Counted from the stretch's first letter, positions 42,867 to 54,100 are shown. The stretch is DNA of 64,000 nucleotides from Littorina saxatilis (GCF_037325665.1 NC_090245.1:48128769-48192768), one strand, 5' to 3'. Program-made: numbers and translations. The notes: a model not told the origin generated them from the sequence alone.

Positions 42867-45800
42867 TTATACCCACAGCCCCATGTCCGAGTCCCTGACC
42901 AGTCGGCACAGCAGCAAGCTGTGTGACCAGCCTAGAGAACTGCTACTGCGCAGATAATCCTGGGGACTCAGACCATGGAGCTGCATATGGTCATATAAGG
43001 TTTTAAAGGTAATTCTATTTGTAGCGCATGGAGCGAAAATGTGTTGAAATGAATAGGGTTCTCCACAATGGCAGGACTTGTTAAAGATATGGAAGCGGCA
43101 GCCGCCGGCACGGAGGCGTCTGAAGATAGTGAGGAGGTTTGTTGGGAGATCGGGGTGTAGATCGTTCATATCAATGGGTTGATAGGACAGAGATGTTACG
43201 TACTGACTTCGAATGAGTTTACGGATTTTACTGTAGAACTCGGTTACTGAGTAGCCGATGTTAGTGTTAGCTGGGCTAGATTCTGCCGCTTCTTTGGCAG
43301 CGACATCCGCCAGTTCATTTCCCCGGACCCCTACGTGAGAGGGGACCCAGAGAAATGATACGGATGTGCCGGATGAGATTAACTGGTGACATATAAAGAG
43401 GATTTCTCTTTGTAGCTCTGCCCGATTTGATGTGTTTCGATGCAGAGCTTGTAATGAAGAGCGCGAGTCAGAGCAGAAAACTACCGCACGCGGTGTGACT
43501 GGGAGGTCATTTATAAAAGTGCATGCCATGAGCAAGGCAAATAGCTCGGCTGAGAATATGGAGATGTCTTTATTAAGAGTATATTTCCTTGAGATTTTGA
43601 GATCTGGGATCACAAAGGCGCAGCCAACGCTGCCGTCTGCAAATTTGGATCCGTCAGTAAAGACTTTTAAATGCTCCGAGAATTTGTAGTTTAGGGTTTC
43701 TTTTGTAACAGTAGCTAGGTAGACGGGGTTATCTTTTTTGGTAGTATTCTCTTCACTGTCGTATATGATAGTAGGGGTTTCCTCAAGCCAAGGCGGGTAG
43801 GAGGGCGGGGGGACCCTGGCCAGCTCACTGACCTTCACCCCGCTATCGGCTAGAATGCGGTTTACTGTGTCGGATAAGGGTAGCGTTTTGGCCAAGAGTT
43901 GAGTGCTATGTTTGGTGTTGGCCTCATAATTTTGGTGCTGAGGAAAAAAGTCAGTCAGGACCTCGCAGGCAGAGTTCTCTACCGCGTGGGCTCTGACAGC
44001 ATACTGAGCTGAACGGAGTTTTATCTCATCCACAAGGGGCAGCCACCCACACTCGCTGTAGACTCGACTCTTACTCGCTTGTTGGGAGAGTCCCAGAGCT
44101 ATTTTGAGCGCCCTGCACTCTATAATAGCCAGTTTTTTCAAGAGCGCCGGGCGCGTCGCGAAATAAGCTTCGCACCCGTAAAGGAGGCGGGAGCGAATTA
44201 ATGCCCGCACTACCTCTGTGACACACTTACGCCCTCTGGCCCAGGATTGGGACGCCAGGTAGCGTATGATATAAAGATCCTTGTTGGCCTTATTGATCAG
44301 ATGTTCGATATGACTGGTCCAGTTAAGTCGGGTATCGATGATAACGCCGAGGAACTTAACTTCTGAGCTCGGTTTGATAATATCACAACCTATCTTTATA
44401 CTGCAGTTCCTGTACAGTTGTCTACGGGAGACAACAAGAAAGACTGTTTTATTTGAGGCTAGTTGGAAGCCGTTGGTGTACATATATTGACAGAGGTTGT
44501 CGATTTTAGTTTGGTAAGAAGATAAGTCAACAGTGTTGGTAACTCTGTTATGGCGTGGTCTATTAGTGTCTATTAAGGCGAGGTCGTCCGCATACAGAAG
44601 TACACTGGCACCGTCAACCTTAACAGAAGTAATGTCATAGAGCATGATGCTGAATAAGTTTGGCGCGATGATACTGCCCTGGGGAACCCCCATGTCCAGC
44701 GCATGGGTTTCGGACACCGAAGAGCCCACCCGGACAGACATCTTGCGATTGCTGATGAAGTTTTTGATGAATTGGTACATGTGGCCAGAGACACCGATTC
44801 TGCCGAGTTTTAGGAGTAGACGAGCATGCCAGACGCTGTCGTACGCAGATTTAATATCAAAGAAGGTTCCAAGAAGAGAATTATTACTATGTGCCAAGGT
44901 CTTTTTGATTTTTTCAGTGACGTGCACAATGTGGTCCGCACACGAACGACCTTGCCTAAAACCTGCCTGGCATGTAGGAATGATATTGTGTTTATTGAGG
45001 TGGAACTCCAGCCTCTGGTTCACCACACGCTCAAAGATCTTGCTGAGGTGGGGGGTTAGTGATATGGGGCGGTAACTGCCAGGTAGATTGCCTGGTTTTC
45101 CGCTCTTCAATACTGCTACAACTTGTGAGTCTGACCACGCTGCGGGGATAGTATCCTTTAACCAGCATAGATTGAAAAACTGAGTGAGCAACTTAACAAA
45201 GTTAGGTGGTAGATGTTTTATCATGTGATATGATATTGGGTCTAAACCTGTGGATTTTTTTGGGTCTTTCACAGAAGAGATGGCGTTTTGGACTTCTTTT
45301 GCCTTAAACATGCAGTTTATAGGCAACTGGTTGTCATCTGGGGGGTATGTGAAACCCTTCTCCTGATCTAACCTATAATTGAGTCGTTCAGTATCTAGGG
45401 ATTTTGATTGACTATTTTTGGCAAAGGTATCTGCTAATAGGTTTGCCTTTTCAGAGTCAGTTGTGGTCATTTTATCACCCGATAGTAGTGGCTTTTCTTT
45501 AGTTCTGTATCTACATTTAAATCTGCGGATTTTCTTCCAGATTTTGCCACAGTCTTTGTAATCTTTAGTTTCTTTGTGGACAAAGTTTTCCCAGTTTTGA
45601 AGTTTAGCCTCAGCGGTGATCTGGTTAAATTGTATTTCAGCTGACTTCATATTCGTGAAGTTAGCGTCTGAGCAGTGCCTGAGATATGTCCTAATGTGAT
45701 ATCGCTTGTTTGCCAAGGCTTCATCACAGTCTGCATTCCACCACTCATTCCTTTTGGCCTTACAGTTAGGATTTACTGATTTAAGCGGAATGTGATTATT

Positions 45801-46688
45801 GGCAGCAGTGAGTATACATTGACGTATGTTATTGTAAGAGGCTTCGATGTCATCCGTAAGGAGAGTTTCCTCCCTGACACCCTCGAGCTCCGCACGGAAG
45901 CTGTCCCAATTTGCCTGTTTGTAATTGTACTTTTTTCTGACCTCCGAGTTATTGCGATTAGGGGCGAAGTGGCGGAAGGTAAGAACAATGGGTAAGTGAT
46001 CGGAGCCGAGGGCATCCGGGAAAACGTTCCAGTCGATGTCAGTGACTATGGCATTTGAGCAAAGGGAGAGATCGATTGCTGATGGGGAATGGTCAGCTCT
46101 GTCTGGAAGTCTGGTTGCCGAGCCATCGTTTAGTATACAAAAGTCAGTTTCCAAAATGACGTCAGCAAGGTTGCTATTGGCATGTTTGTATCTAGGGTTA
46201 GCAGAGTCCCACAGAGGGTGGTGATTATTAAAATCACCCATCACGCACCAGTGTGCCCTGCTATGATCCAAGGATTTTAGCCAGTCGGTAGTTCCTTTTT
46301 TATTACACCCGTGGGGGTAATATATGTTAACTATGTTGAGGTTTTTGGATCCTTTTATTTCGATTTCAACAGCACATGTACTGAGATTTTCTGAACTAGG
46401 GATGAGAGGTGCAAAGGGTTTGTAATTTAAGGAAGACTTTAGATAAATAGCTGTTTGAATGAGTTGCCCTGAGCCCTTTTGCTCTACTATGGGAGGGAAG
46501 TCAAAACCATCTATAGAAGGCAGTAGGGAGCGTTTTCTCTTGACTGACTGGATAACTAAGATGTCAGCAGAGTGATTTGATATATAATTATATAGCTGAG
46601 AGAAGTTAGAGTTGATAGAGCGACAGTTCCACTGTAATATGATAAATCCGTGACCGCTTTCACCTTGTTCAGCCATTTTAACACGCAC
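42867..46688 (-). CDS. LINE ORF2: AP-endonuclease, reverse transcriptase, RNase H (1273 aa)
   Basis: The N-terminal endonuclease domain shows LQWNCRSIN, VMGDFNNHHPLWDS and SAIDLSL...GSDHLPIVL. At the place of the usual QE catalytic pair it reads VIQSVKRKRS, so the expected glutamate is not seen. The reverse transcriptase follows: YRPISLTPHLSKIFERVV, GFRQGRSCADH, FDIKSAYDSVWH, GVPQGSIIAPNLF and the active site VLLYADDLALI. The RNase H domain has FTDGSKFADGS, SAELFALL, FCSDSRSSLQAL and VPSHVGVRGNELADVAA, with all its acidic residues and the histidine. A Cys/His motif (CHCGEPYSFQHIFAPC) lies near the C terminus, as is usual in this group. The ATG at 46688 begins a few codons before the endonuclease domain. 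Confidence 0.95.
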   Translation of the reverse strand: MRVKMAEQGESGHGFIILQWNCRSINSNFSQLYNYISNHSADILVIQSVKRKRSLLPSIDGFDFPPIVEQKGSGQLIQTAIYLKSSLNYKPFAPLIPSSENLSTCAVEIEIKGSKNLNIVNIYYPHGCNKKGTTDWLKSLDHSRAHWCVMGDFNNHHPLWDSANPRYKHANSNLADVILETDFCILNDGSATRLPDRADHSPSAIDLSLCSNAIVTDIDWNVFPDALGSDHLPIVLTFRHFAPNRNNSEVRKKYNYKQANWDSFRAELEGVREETLLTDDIEASYNNIRQCILTAANNHIPLKSVNPNCKAKRNEWWNADCDEALANKRYHIRTYLRHCSDANFTNMKSAEIQFNQITAEAKLQNWENFVHKETKDYKDCGKIWKKIRRFKCRYRTKEKPLLSGDKMTTTDSEKANLLADTFAKNSQSKSLDTERLNYRLDQEKGFTYPPDDNQLPINCMFKAKEVQNAISSVKDPKKSTGLDPISYHMIKHLPPNFVKLLTQFFNLCWLKDTIPAAWSDSQVVAVLKSGKPGNLPGSYRPISLTPHLSKIFERVVNQRLEFHLNKHNIIPTCQAGFRQGRSCADHIVHVTEKIKKTLAHSNNSLLGTFFDIKSAYDSVWHARLLLKLGRIGVSGHMYQFIKNFISNRKMSVRVGSSVSETHALDMGVPQGSIIAPNLFSIMLYDITSVKVDGASVLLYADDLALIDTNRPRHNRVTNTVDLSSYQTKIDNLCQYMYTNGFQLASNKTVFLVVSRRQLYRNCSIKIGCDIIKPSSEVKFLGVIIDTRLNWTSHIEHLINKANKDLYIIRYLASQSWARGRKCVTEVVRALIRSRLLYGCEAYFATRPALLKKLAIIECRALKIALGLSQQASKSRVYSECGWLPLVDEIKLRSAQYAVRAHAVENSACEVLTDFFPQHQNYEANTKHSTQLLAKTLPLSDTVNRILADSGVKVSELARVPPPSYPPWLEETPTIIYDSEENTTKKDNPVYLATVTKETLNYKFSEHLKVFTDGSKFADGSVGCAFVIPDLKISRKYTLNKDISIFSAELFALLMACTFINDLPVTPRAVVFCSDSRSSLQALHRNTSNRAELQREILFICHQLISSGTSVSFLWVPSHVGVRGNELADVAAKEAAESSPANTNIGYSVTEFYSKIRKLIRSQYVTSLSYQPIDMNDLHPDLPTNLLTIFRRLRAGGCRFHIFNKSCHCGEPYSFQHIFAPCATNRITFKTLYDHMQLHGLSPQDYLRSSSSLGWSHSLLLCRLVRDSDMGLWV

Positions 46689-46723
46689 AAAGAAGGTAAG
46701 TTAAAGGGCAGATTTAAAATAGG

Positions 46724-48952
46724 TTAAAAAGTGGTTTTAACAGCTTTCATATCCGTCACGGACAACTGCTTGGCACCAGCAAGGGCGCCCAGCGCCAGAG
46801 TGGCGCCGCCCGGAATGAAGCGTTCAACCTTGGTGTTGGAGAGTTGTGTGTATGTAGCTGAGAGGGAGTCGATCAGGTCGAGAGGACTCTGCATCTGTCT
46901 GGCCTTAACCATGAAGCCGAGGCACTGCTCGATGAAACCTTGAAGGCCTCTTTGTTGTTCATTTAAATTTGCATATTGCTCTCCTGTTTTTAGCTTATCT
47001 AGTGCAGCGTCGGCTAGCTCATGCTCTGCCTTCTCCTGCTCCTCCCTCATCTGCTGCTTTATTTCCTGTTCAGTTTTAAGTTTGTATTCTCTGAATCTCT
47101 GGGCCAATCCCTCCTCCATTCTCCCCATCAACCTCTCGAAGAGCTGCTCTTCTTTCGAGTCCTCCTTCCTGTTCTGGGCTTTGCGTAGGAGGGAGGCCTT
47201 TAACCCGGGGGTCCCATGAAGCGGCGCCTCTGCCCGAGCCGTCTGAGACTTACAGGGCGCCTGGGGGCCAGGATTTGGATTTTGCGAAGGTGTTTGGTGC
47301 TTCGCGGTTGCAGCAGAACTGTCCGCATGAACTGGAAGGAGTGTATTGTCATGTTCGGTCATTTTGTTTTTGATTTCTTGTATTTTATTTACTTGCCCAC
47401 CCAGGGGGGGTCTCTGGACAGCCAAAGAGTACCCGGACCGGGGGGTTGAGGTCCGCCGGATCGGTTGCGGAGGGGGACGCCAGAAGGAGTCCCTCATTTC
47501 CGCTGGGGCAGTCGCTGTTTTATTTTGTTGTTTGGCGAGCTCGCGCCGCGCCCGATCCAGGGCCTCAGAATATGGTATGTATGCTGCCGACCTGATCTTA
47601 TTGGCCTGCAGCCTCAGTCTCATTTCCGGGCATCCAAGATAAGCGGCGGAATGCTCGCCCTTGCAGTTTACGCAATGTTTGGCCTTGGTGCACGTCGCTC
47701 CGTCGTGGCCCTTGGAGCCACATCGGGGGCAGATCTGCACTTTTGATTTGCATTGTTGTTTTAGGTGCGATAGTCTCTGGCACTTCGTACAGCGCCGCAC
47801 TGGAGGAGTGTAGGGTTCGACGCCGTACACCTCACTCTCCAGAACGACACTGTCTGGAAGAATTGCCGTTGTAAACGTGACACGGACCGCCTGAGACGGT
47901 TTCCCATCCCTAAGGAGAAGACGGCGAAAAGATCGAACCGAGGAGGGGCCCTTTTCTACAAGACTCCCATCCTCCATCCGGACGCGCACGCCCACTGCCA
48001 TCTCAGACAGGTCTGTTCCTGAATGTATTGTGGGTATGCGTTTAATGACACCTTCGGTTGTTACCTCCGGACGGTGGCATTTCACTTTGATGCCGCCGAT
48101 CGAGTCAAGCCTCAATAGCTTGTTTTGTTGTGATGCTGAGGAGCACCCTACCAGGACGCTCCCAGCTGCCAGCATGCGTATTTCTTTGACCTCGCCGATG
48201 GCAAGGTCAAAAGTTTTTTTCCTCCTGAGGCCGAGTCCCTGCAATGTTGCAGGGCCCTCCTTCAGGTCCTGCACCACCACGGGGAACTCTAAGAAGGAGG
48301 GAGGAGGTTGCTTGGGTTGGTAAAGAAGTTTTCTTCGGGGTCTTTGTTGTGTGTGTGTGTGTGTATTGGCAGGTGGTAGTGGCTGTTGAGTTGTCTGGTT
48401 TTCTTGTGATTCAGTTAGGGGTTGGGAGGTGTCGACCCCCCGGGCAGATGTTGCATGGGAAATACCTGTGTTTCCCTGAAGAGGGGGACCCTCGCAGAGG
48501 ACCTTTTGCTTCTTTTTCTTTTTGGGCTTCTTACGATTGACTTCGGTGAAGTCTTCCTCAAAATGATCAGTAATCTGAGAGCGTGGGGGGCTATCCCGGA
48601 AGAGAAGAGATTCCGGAGAGCTCTGCCCCCCCTCAGGGTCGTCCTCCCGCAATCTCTTTTTCTTGAGAGGAGAAGATATGCTGGTTTTCTCATTGGTGAT
48701 TGCTTTATTAAGCTGTTTGGATTTTGGGGAATGACCAGTCCGGCTGGCCCGGTCAGTCTCATTCAGTGATTCCATGGGAATATCTGGGGCGCGGTCAGAA
48801 CCGCTTGCTGTTTGGTCCATATTAAGGGACCAATCTTGCTCCCTCAGAGCAGTGGTATCCGTTGGAAGGTAGTTATCTACCCAGATGAACGTTTCCCGCC
48901 TATCAGCAAAGGTGGTGTTTGGCAGTTTGTGTTTAGCAACTTGGCTCATCAC
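46724..48952 (-). CDS. LINE ORF1: nucleic-acid-binding protein with zinc knuckles (742 aa)
   Basis: Begins MMSQVAKHKLPNTTFADRRE. The N-terminal half is charged and low in complexity (KKKKKQK, Gln/Thr-rich). The middle resembles an RRM-like fold (LGLRRKKTFDLAIGEVKEIR, CHRPEVTTEGVIKRIPTI). Then come tandem Cys/His knuckles: CTKCQRLSHLKQQC, CPRCGSKGHDGATC, CVNCKGEHSAAYLGC. The C-terminal part holds a Glu/Lys/Gln-rich probable coiled coil (LFERLMGRMEEGLAQRF). It should bind the LINE RNA in the ribonucleoprotein. The length is typical for I-clade ORF1. Confidence 0.9.
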   Translation of the reverse strand: MMSQVAKHKLPNTTFADRRETFIWVDNYLPTDTTALREQDWSLNMDQTASGSDRAPDIPMESLNETDRASRTGHSPKSKQLNKAITNEKTSISSPLKKKRLREDDPEGGQSSPESLLFRDSPPRSQITDHFEEDFTEVNRKKPKKKKKQKVLCEGPPLQGNTGISHATSARGVDTSQPLTESQENQTTQQPLPPANTHTHTQQRPRRKLLYQPKQPPPSFLEFPVVVQDLKEGPATLQGLGLRRKKTFDLAIGEVKEIRMLAAGSVLVGCSSASQQNKLLRLDSIGGIKVKCHRPEVTTEGVIKRIPTIHSGTDLSEMAVGVRVRMEDGSLVEKGPSSVRSFRRLLLRDGKPSQAVRVTFTTAILPDSVVLESEVYGVEPYTPPVRRCTKCQRLSHLKQQCKSKVQICPRCGSKGHDGATCTKAKHCVNCKGEHSAAYLGCPEMRLRLQANKIRSAAYIPYSEALDRARRELAKQQNKTATAPAEMRDSFWRPPPQPIRRTSTPRSGYSLAVQRPPLGGQVNKIQEIKNKMTEHDNTLLPVHADSSAATAKHQTPSQNPNPGPQAPCKSQTARAEAPLHGTPGLKASLLRKAQNRKEDSKEEQLFERLMGRMEEGLAQRFREYKLKTEQEIKQQMREEQEKAEHELADAALDKLKTGEQYANLNEQQRGLQGFIEQCLGFMVKARQMQSPLDLIDSLSATYTQLSNTKVERFIPGGATLALGALAGAKQLSVTDMKAVKTTF

Positions 48953-49869
48953 TTACTAGGTACGGTACGGTCACCAAGAAAAAACAAGCCAAACAGCTCA
49001 GGGTTAAAAAGGCAGGATAAAAGCAGGGTAACAAAAGCGTCCCTAGACAAAGAGTGAGCTGAAGCTCACCCCTCTAGCGACTTTCACTTCTCTCCCGAGA
49101 ATCACGAGGACTCCTGCAGGGCGAGTGGGAACGCCACCAAGGGCAGCTAGCCCCCTTTCTGGACCCACGCCAAGAGCAGAGGGAGCTGTGTCGTGTGTTT
49201 AAGACACAACGAAAATGTGATTGTCCCCCTTTACCCTCAGGAATTCGGGAGAAAATCGCTATTTGAGCACTGACTTGGCTATGTAAGCTCGAGATGCGTT
49301 AAAGCAGTCGCTATGTAATCAGCATGTTTGCTTGTGAAAGAACGCACTCTACGGGCCAGCAACTGCAGTGAATTACTCGTGCTGAGTGTGACATGACATG
49401 CACGTGACAGAACACGACAATGACATGACATGCCAAGCCCTGAGACTGTCAATGTGAACCTATATAGCTATTCTGATGAACACGTGGGGGGAATTCGGGG
49501 GCTGTGATTGGATGGTCTCTTCCGATCATCAAAGCATAATGCGGCGGAAGTCGGCCATTTTACTCAATATCCAAAAGCATATTGAGAAAAATGGCCGACG
49601 CATGATTCCGGTTTACCCGTCTGTACCACGGCGATGTTTCTATCGACAACAGCATACACTGACAACTTAAAAAGCTGTTTCAACAACTGTGTTGTGAAGT
49701 CGAATGCACTTGGAGTCAGTTTTTCTTCCAAAGTCAGAAAGCGTGTAGCGGTGTGCATGTCTGCGCGAACATGATGCGCGAAAGAAGTTTGTCTGCTATC
49801 AAAACCTGAGATCAACGCATCGACGCAAAAACTGTCATTTTGTAAGTTTGGAACAACAAATCAAGGTCA

Positions 49870-50028
49870 TAACAGCTATATAATCGCTATTGTGTTTTTA
49901 GCGTAGCAATAGGGTCCGATATTTAGACTCGAACAAGTATAATGCGACTCGTCTTCGACTCGTCGGCATTATACTTGTCTCGTCTAAATATCGGACCCTA
50001 TTGCTACGCTGAAAACACAATTGCTGTT
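49870..50028. repeat. Palindrome with about 60-bp arms
   Basis: Left arm ATTGTGTTTTTAGCGTAGCA ATAGGGTCCGATATTTAGAC; right arm GTCTAAATATCGGACCCTAT TGCTACGCTGAAAACACAAT; outer AACAGC/GCTGTT also pair. The centre repeats GACTCGTC. It has no coding function and is probably a fold-back element. Confidence 0.85.
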
Positions 50029-50189
50029 AATACTGGGCCGAGTAACCGTGATTGCAACGTGTTGTTTTGTCATGAATTAAACGTTCCTTCTTCTTCTTCT
50101 TCAGCGTTCCAGAATTTTTCTGGTGACGTGTGAGCTCGTTTTCCCATTTGGGTTCCCCACACTACTCTGAGAGCATAGTCAGCTTCACT

Positions 50190-50453
50190 CCGCTTTCGTT
50201 GAGTAGGCATGCTGGGTATTTCCGTGTTTCCATAACCCACCGAACTCTGACATGGATTACAGGATCTTTTCCGTGCGCACTTGGTCTTGTGCTTGTGTGT
50301 ACACACGAAGGGGGTTAAGACACTAGCAGGTCTGCACATAAGTTGACCTGGGAGATCGGAAAAATCTCCACTCTTAACCCACCAGGCGGCAGCGACCGGG
50401 ATTCGAACTCATTAGGAGGCCGACGTCTTACCACCACGCCACTGCGCCCGTCA
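50190..50453 (-). repeat. tRNA-headed SINE (second head type)
   Basis: On the minus strand, starting at about 50453: GGGCGCAGTGGCGTGGTGGT (box A region) and GAGTTCGAATCCCGG (box B). The body GTCAACTTATGTGCAGACCT, GTGTGTACACACAAGCACAA, CCATGTCAGAGTTCGGTGGG and AATACCCAGCATGCC follows. It matches the body at 205-330 and the fragment at 17777-17960, but its head differs from that at 331-404. Confidence 0.75.
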
Positions 50454-50484
50454 TTAACCGATTCCAAGCCCACAGCAAAATTCT

Positions 50485-50705
50485 CAGGGCTTGAAAAACA
50501 TGCATGCATCATCTCTCGTCTCTCATTATCATGATTGTACTCGTCATGCATCTCTATATTTTGAACAGACAAGCCTTAATGCAGGCGTGTCGAAGCAGAC
50601 AGCCACAGCTAGTGGGTTAGTTCGAGTCAAAGTATCACAGCGTGCCATATCCTCAGCGTATTAGAATAACCGTCCCAGTGTAAGGCAACTGGTCGAAGAA
50701 GACGT
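50485..50705 (-). repeat. Dispersed repeat module A (copy 2)
   Basis: Reverse complement matches 1-215 over most of its length, through CATGCATCATCTCTCGTCTC, AGACAGCCACAGCTAG and CGAGTCAAAGTATCACAG. Confidence 0.65.
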
Positions 50706-50752
50706 TACACTCGAATAGTCAGTCAGTCTGATGCCATGTTTGCAGACTCACC

Positions 50753-51082
50753 ATGCCCACCACTCGAAGCCGCCGAGGCCTTGCCGCCAAGAGCACGCAG
50801 ACACCGCGCCGTGACGGTACCTGCGCGCCACCGGGGATGCAGAGGACTGGCGGTCCACAAGGCAAGAAGAGCATGACCATGGCCAACAAGACATTTGAAG
50901 TGAGTGCACACACACACACACACACACACAAACATCCACAAACGCACACCATACCCGCGCAAGCACACACACGCACACACTGACACACACACACATCCAC
51001 GCACGCACGCACATCCACATACACACGCCCACACACGCGCTCGCACGCGCACCCACACCCGCACCCACACCCGCACACTAAC

Positions 51083-51148
<66 letters not shown>

Positions 51149-54100
51149 CCCCCCATACCCTGCCACTTCTCAAAGAAGGAAAGTTGGTTTGGTTATTGTG
51201 TTTCCTACATTTCGAGAACGTGTTGGGGTTCTTGCGAAAATGTCCGAACAATACCGAACACTATCGAAAGGTGACGAACCAGCCGAGCTCGTCACTCAAG
51301 GGCGGATCTGGGGGGGGGGGGGGTTACACGGGTTACGTAACCCCCCCACCCCCCCAAAAAAAAGAGGTAATTTATTGGCTCAGGATGCACCAGATAACTC
51401 TATTTTGCTTCTTTGGATAAAAAACATTTCCGGGGGAGCATGCCCCCGGACCCCCCTAGAGGCTTTGGCGCCTTCGGCGCCGTCAACTTGTATCTTCGCA
51501 GTCATTTTGTAACCCCCCCCTCCAAAGTGAATTGATCCGCCCTTGGTCACTGGTCGGCAAGATGGCGTCGAAATTAGATCAGGGGCAAGGGAATGATTAC
51601 AGTCATTACGAATTTCCCGATGACAATGACGATTCCTGGATCACCCAAGGGCCGAAATGTCCGAACATTACCCACCATCGAAAGGTGACGAACCAGCCGG
51701 GCCCGTCACTGGTCGGCAAGATGCAGTCGAATTCAGACCAGGGTCACGAAATGACAATAACGATCCCTGTGTCACGCCCTAAACGTACGGTGGGTACTGA
51801 GCACGCGCAAGATGATACGACTCACCAGGAAACACAGATCAATCACAAAAGAAAACAGCGAAATGTATACAATCTGTTAATTTCCTGTTGTCTATATTTT
51901 GATAGAAGCACCATGCATGGTGACTTCGCCGGCGTAAAGAGCGATAAATGTTTTATCAGCAAAATAATTCATGTTTTATTCTTTGAAATGTATCATTGGA
52001 AGGCACAACAGAACAAGATACATGTACACTGTACTCATAATGGAAGGGCGCTGGTTCTGAGCGACGCTTAGTTCTTATCAGCAAAAGTGATCTAAAACGA
52101 ACAGAAGGTCCAAAGAGAAAAGAACGACGAGCCGAATTTTGGTAGCGTTCGAAATTTTGACATGGAAAAGTTCATGACACAAATCAGCTTCTGTGTTGTC
52201 ATCCATGACGTCATTGTCTGACTGTGGTCTTTCTTTAGTTCTATGCAATTTGCCCTGCATGTTCTTAGAGTCGTTTGGACAGCATAACGTTGGACCGTGA
52301 ATTGTAAAGGCCTGGATCACACGGGCTTGACTTTCAGACGATGGCCGACGTTAAAACTGTGCATCTGACACGGATTTTCAATAGTGGGGCTGTTTCAACA
52401 TCCAGGGCTGAACTGTAAATCGTTGCGTGCTTCCATTTCATATTCCACATTTTTCTCAGTCCGTGCGTAGTCGTCGTCGAGGCCCTCAATTCCAGTGATA
52501 CTTAGCCACTTTGTCAGAGAGGCGTGTTTGTCAACATGGGATCAAGGACGGTAAGTACTTTCACACCGTAAACAGAAACGGTCACAGGCATCATCCCATG
52601 GTAGGCTATTCATGGCTCAGAACACTTTTACAGGCGGAGACGAGTCTTCCTGCCCCCATACATGCACTGTATTGCCGACAGTTGAAACAGAAAGTTCTGC
52701 GAGTAGCTGACACATGTTCGAGTGTGTAGAACGCGTTGTGGTGTTGTGGTCTTGACGTACCTACCGGACCCTTGCTGATAAGTGACAGTAAACAGTTGAA
52801 AGTCAGGAAAAGTAGATATATTTGTGATGTCAGTTTCAGTATATGATCATATTTAGCGCACGCTGCGTTGCAGACACATCATAGTTAGTTGTTAGATCTA
52901 GTCCCGATCGCAGGATAAAGCCAATCGGAAGCGTGGAACATGCTCCGGATGTTGTGAAAAGCTTGGCTGCGGTAAGACCGCCGACAATCCTGACCGAGTT
53001 ATTTCCGGAAAACGTCTGTTCTGATGTATGTGAGTTGTTCTTCAGTACTGGTGACAGAAAGGGGGAAAAGTGGTCAAAATTCAAATCTCTAGTTTTGTTT
53101 TTGAAATATTGCTTTTCATAAAGCAGAAATACTGTAGTATCTGTTGTACATAAGAAAAAATCACTGGTTCACATGGTTCCTACATAATCTAACTTTTAAA
53201 GCTGGTTCTTGTGTGTCTGTGTGTATGTTTGTATGATGACGATAGGACCCGAAACGGCTGCACGGACTGAGACAGGAATTGCAGAGATTGTTCTTTGCCA
53301 CTCGAGTCGTGTCATATGGTACTTTTGGAATAGCAAATTTGAAAGGATTCTTCAAAAAACGGCGGAAAACATTATATACCCTGTGAGCTATCGAGGATCC
53401 TCCCCGTCTGGGCTGTCGAAACATGGTCAACGGGGAGATACACTCGAAGCACATTTAGCGAAGTTATGTTGCCAAATCATCAAAGATCAACATTTCACTA
53501 CACGGATCGATGCACACAGTCGAAATAGATGTGACTTTCACACGACCGAAGACTAGCCTATACTTACTAGCAGACGACAAGATCTAAATATTTAGATCAG
53601 TGAGAGCAATCCGTTGAAGAACAGTTACTCCGCTTATTCGTCTTCAGTTAAGCTTATTTCCCCTGCCATAAGTTTCCTTGCAGATCTGCAGTCGCGTAGT
53701 GAAATGAACTTGACGTCATTCGTGAAAAAACGATGATTTTAATCAGACAGGTATCGGAAACAAGCCTTGGTCACCTGCGTTATTCCTTCCAAGGCAACGT
53801 GACGGCGCCACATTTGTTTGTTTATGGCTGTTTATCGCGAAACAACACAGTTGAAATTTGTGTGTAAAATACCACAAATTTGTGGTGAATCAGATCGTCA
53901 TCTGCGTTTCGATTGTAATTAAGTCAGATTGGAGTTACTTTGAATCGAAGGCGAGGGTAACCTGCGTTATTTGTGGGACATCGTGAACAAATTTGATTGC
54001 AATATTTTATACAGAAAGTAAATTTCAATGATTCTGGCTCAGACTTGTAGATCTGTTATGCAGTGTGTTGGTAGTGTATCTGCTTTTCTGCTATGAAGCT

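Larger units (their letters stand above)
42338..49432 (-). mobile_element. Full-length I/Nimb-like non-LTR retrotransposon (LINE), both ORFs open
   Basis: Minus strand, 7,095 bp, between perfect 12-bp duplications CCAAGCCCTGAG (42326-42337, 49433-49444). It has a 5' UTR of about 480 bases, ORF1 at 48952-46724, a 35-base gap, ORF2 at 46688-42867, and a 3' UTR of about 530 bases. The 3' end is TAATATTAATTTTAACTAA, resembling the (TAA)n tails of the I clade rather than poly(A). An RNase H domain after the RT and three zinc knuckles in ORF1 also fit the I group. Open frames and the exact duplication point to a recent insertion into repeat module A. Confidence 0.9.
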
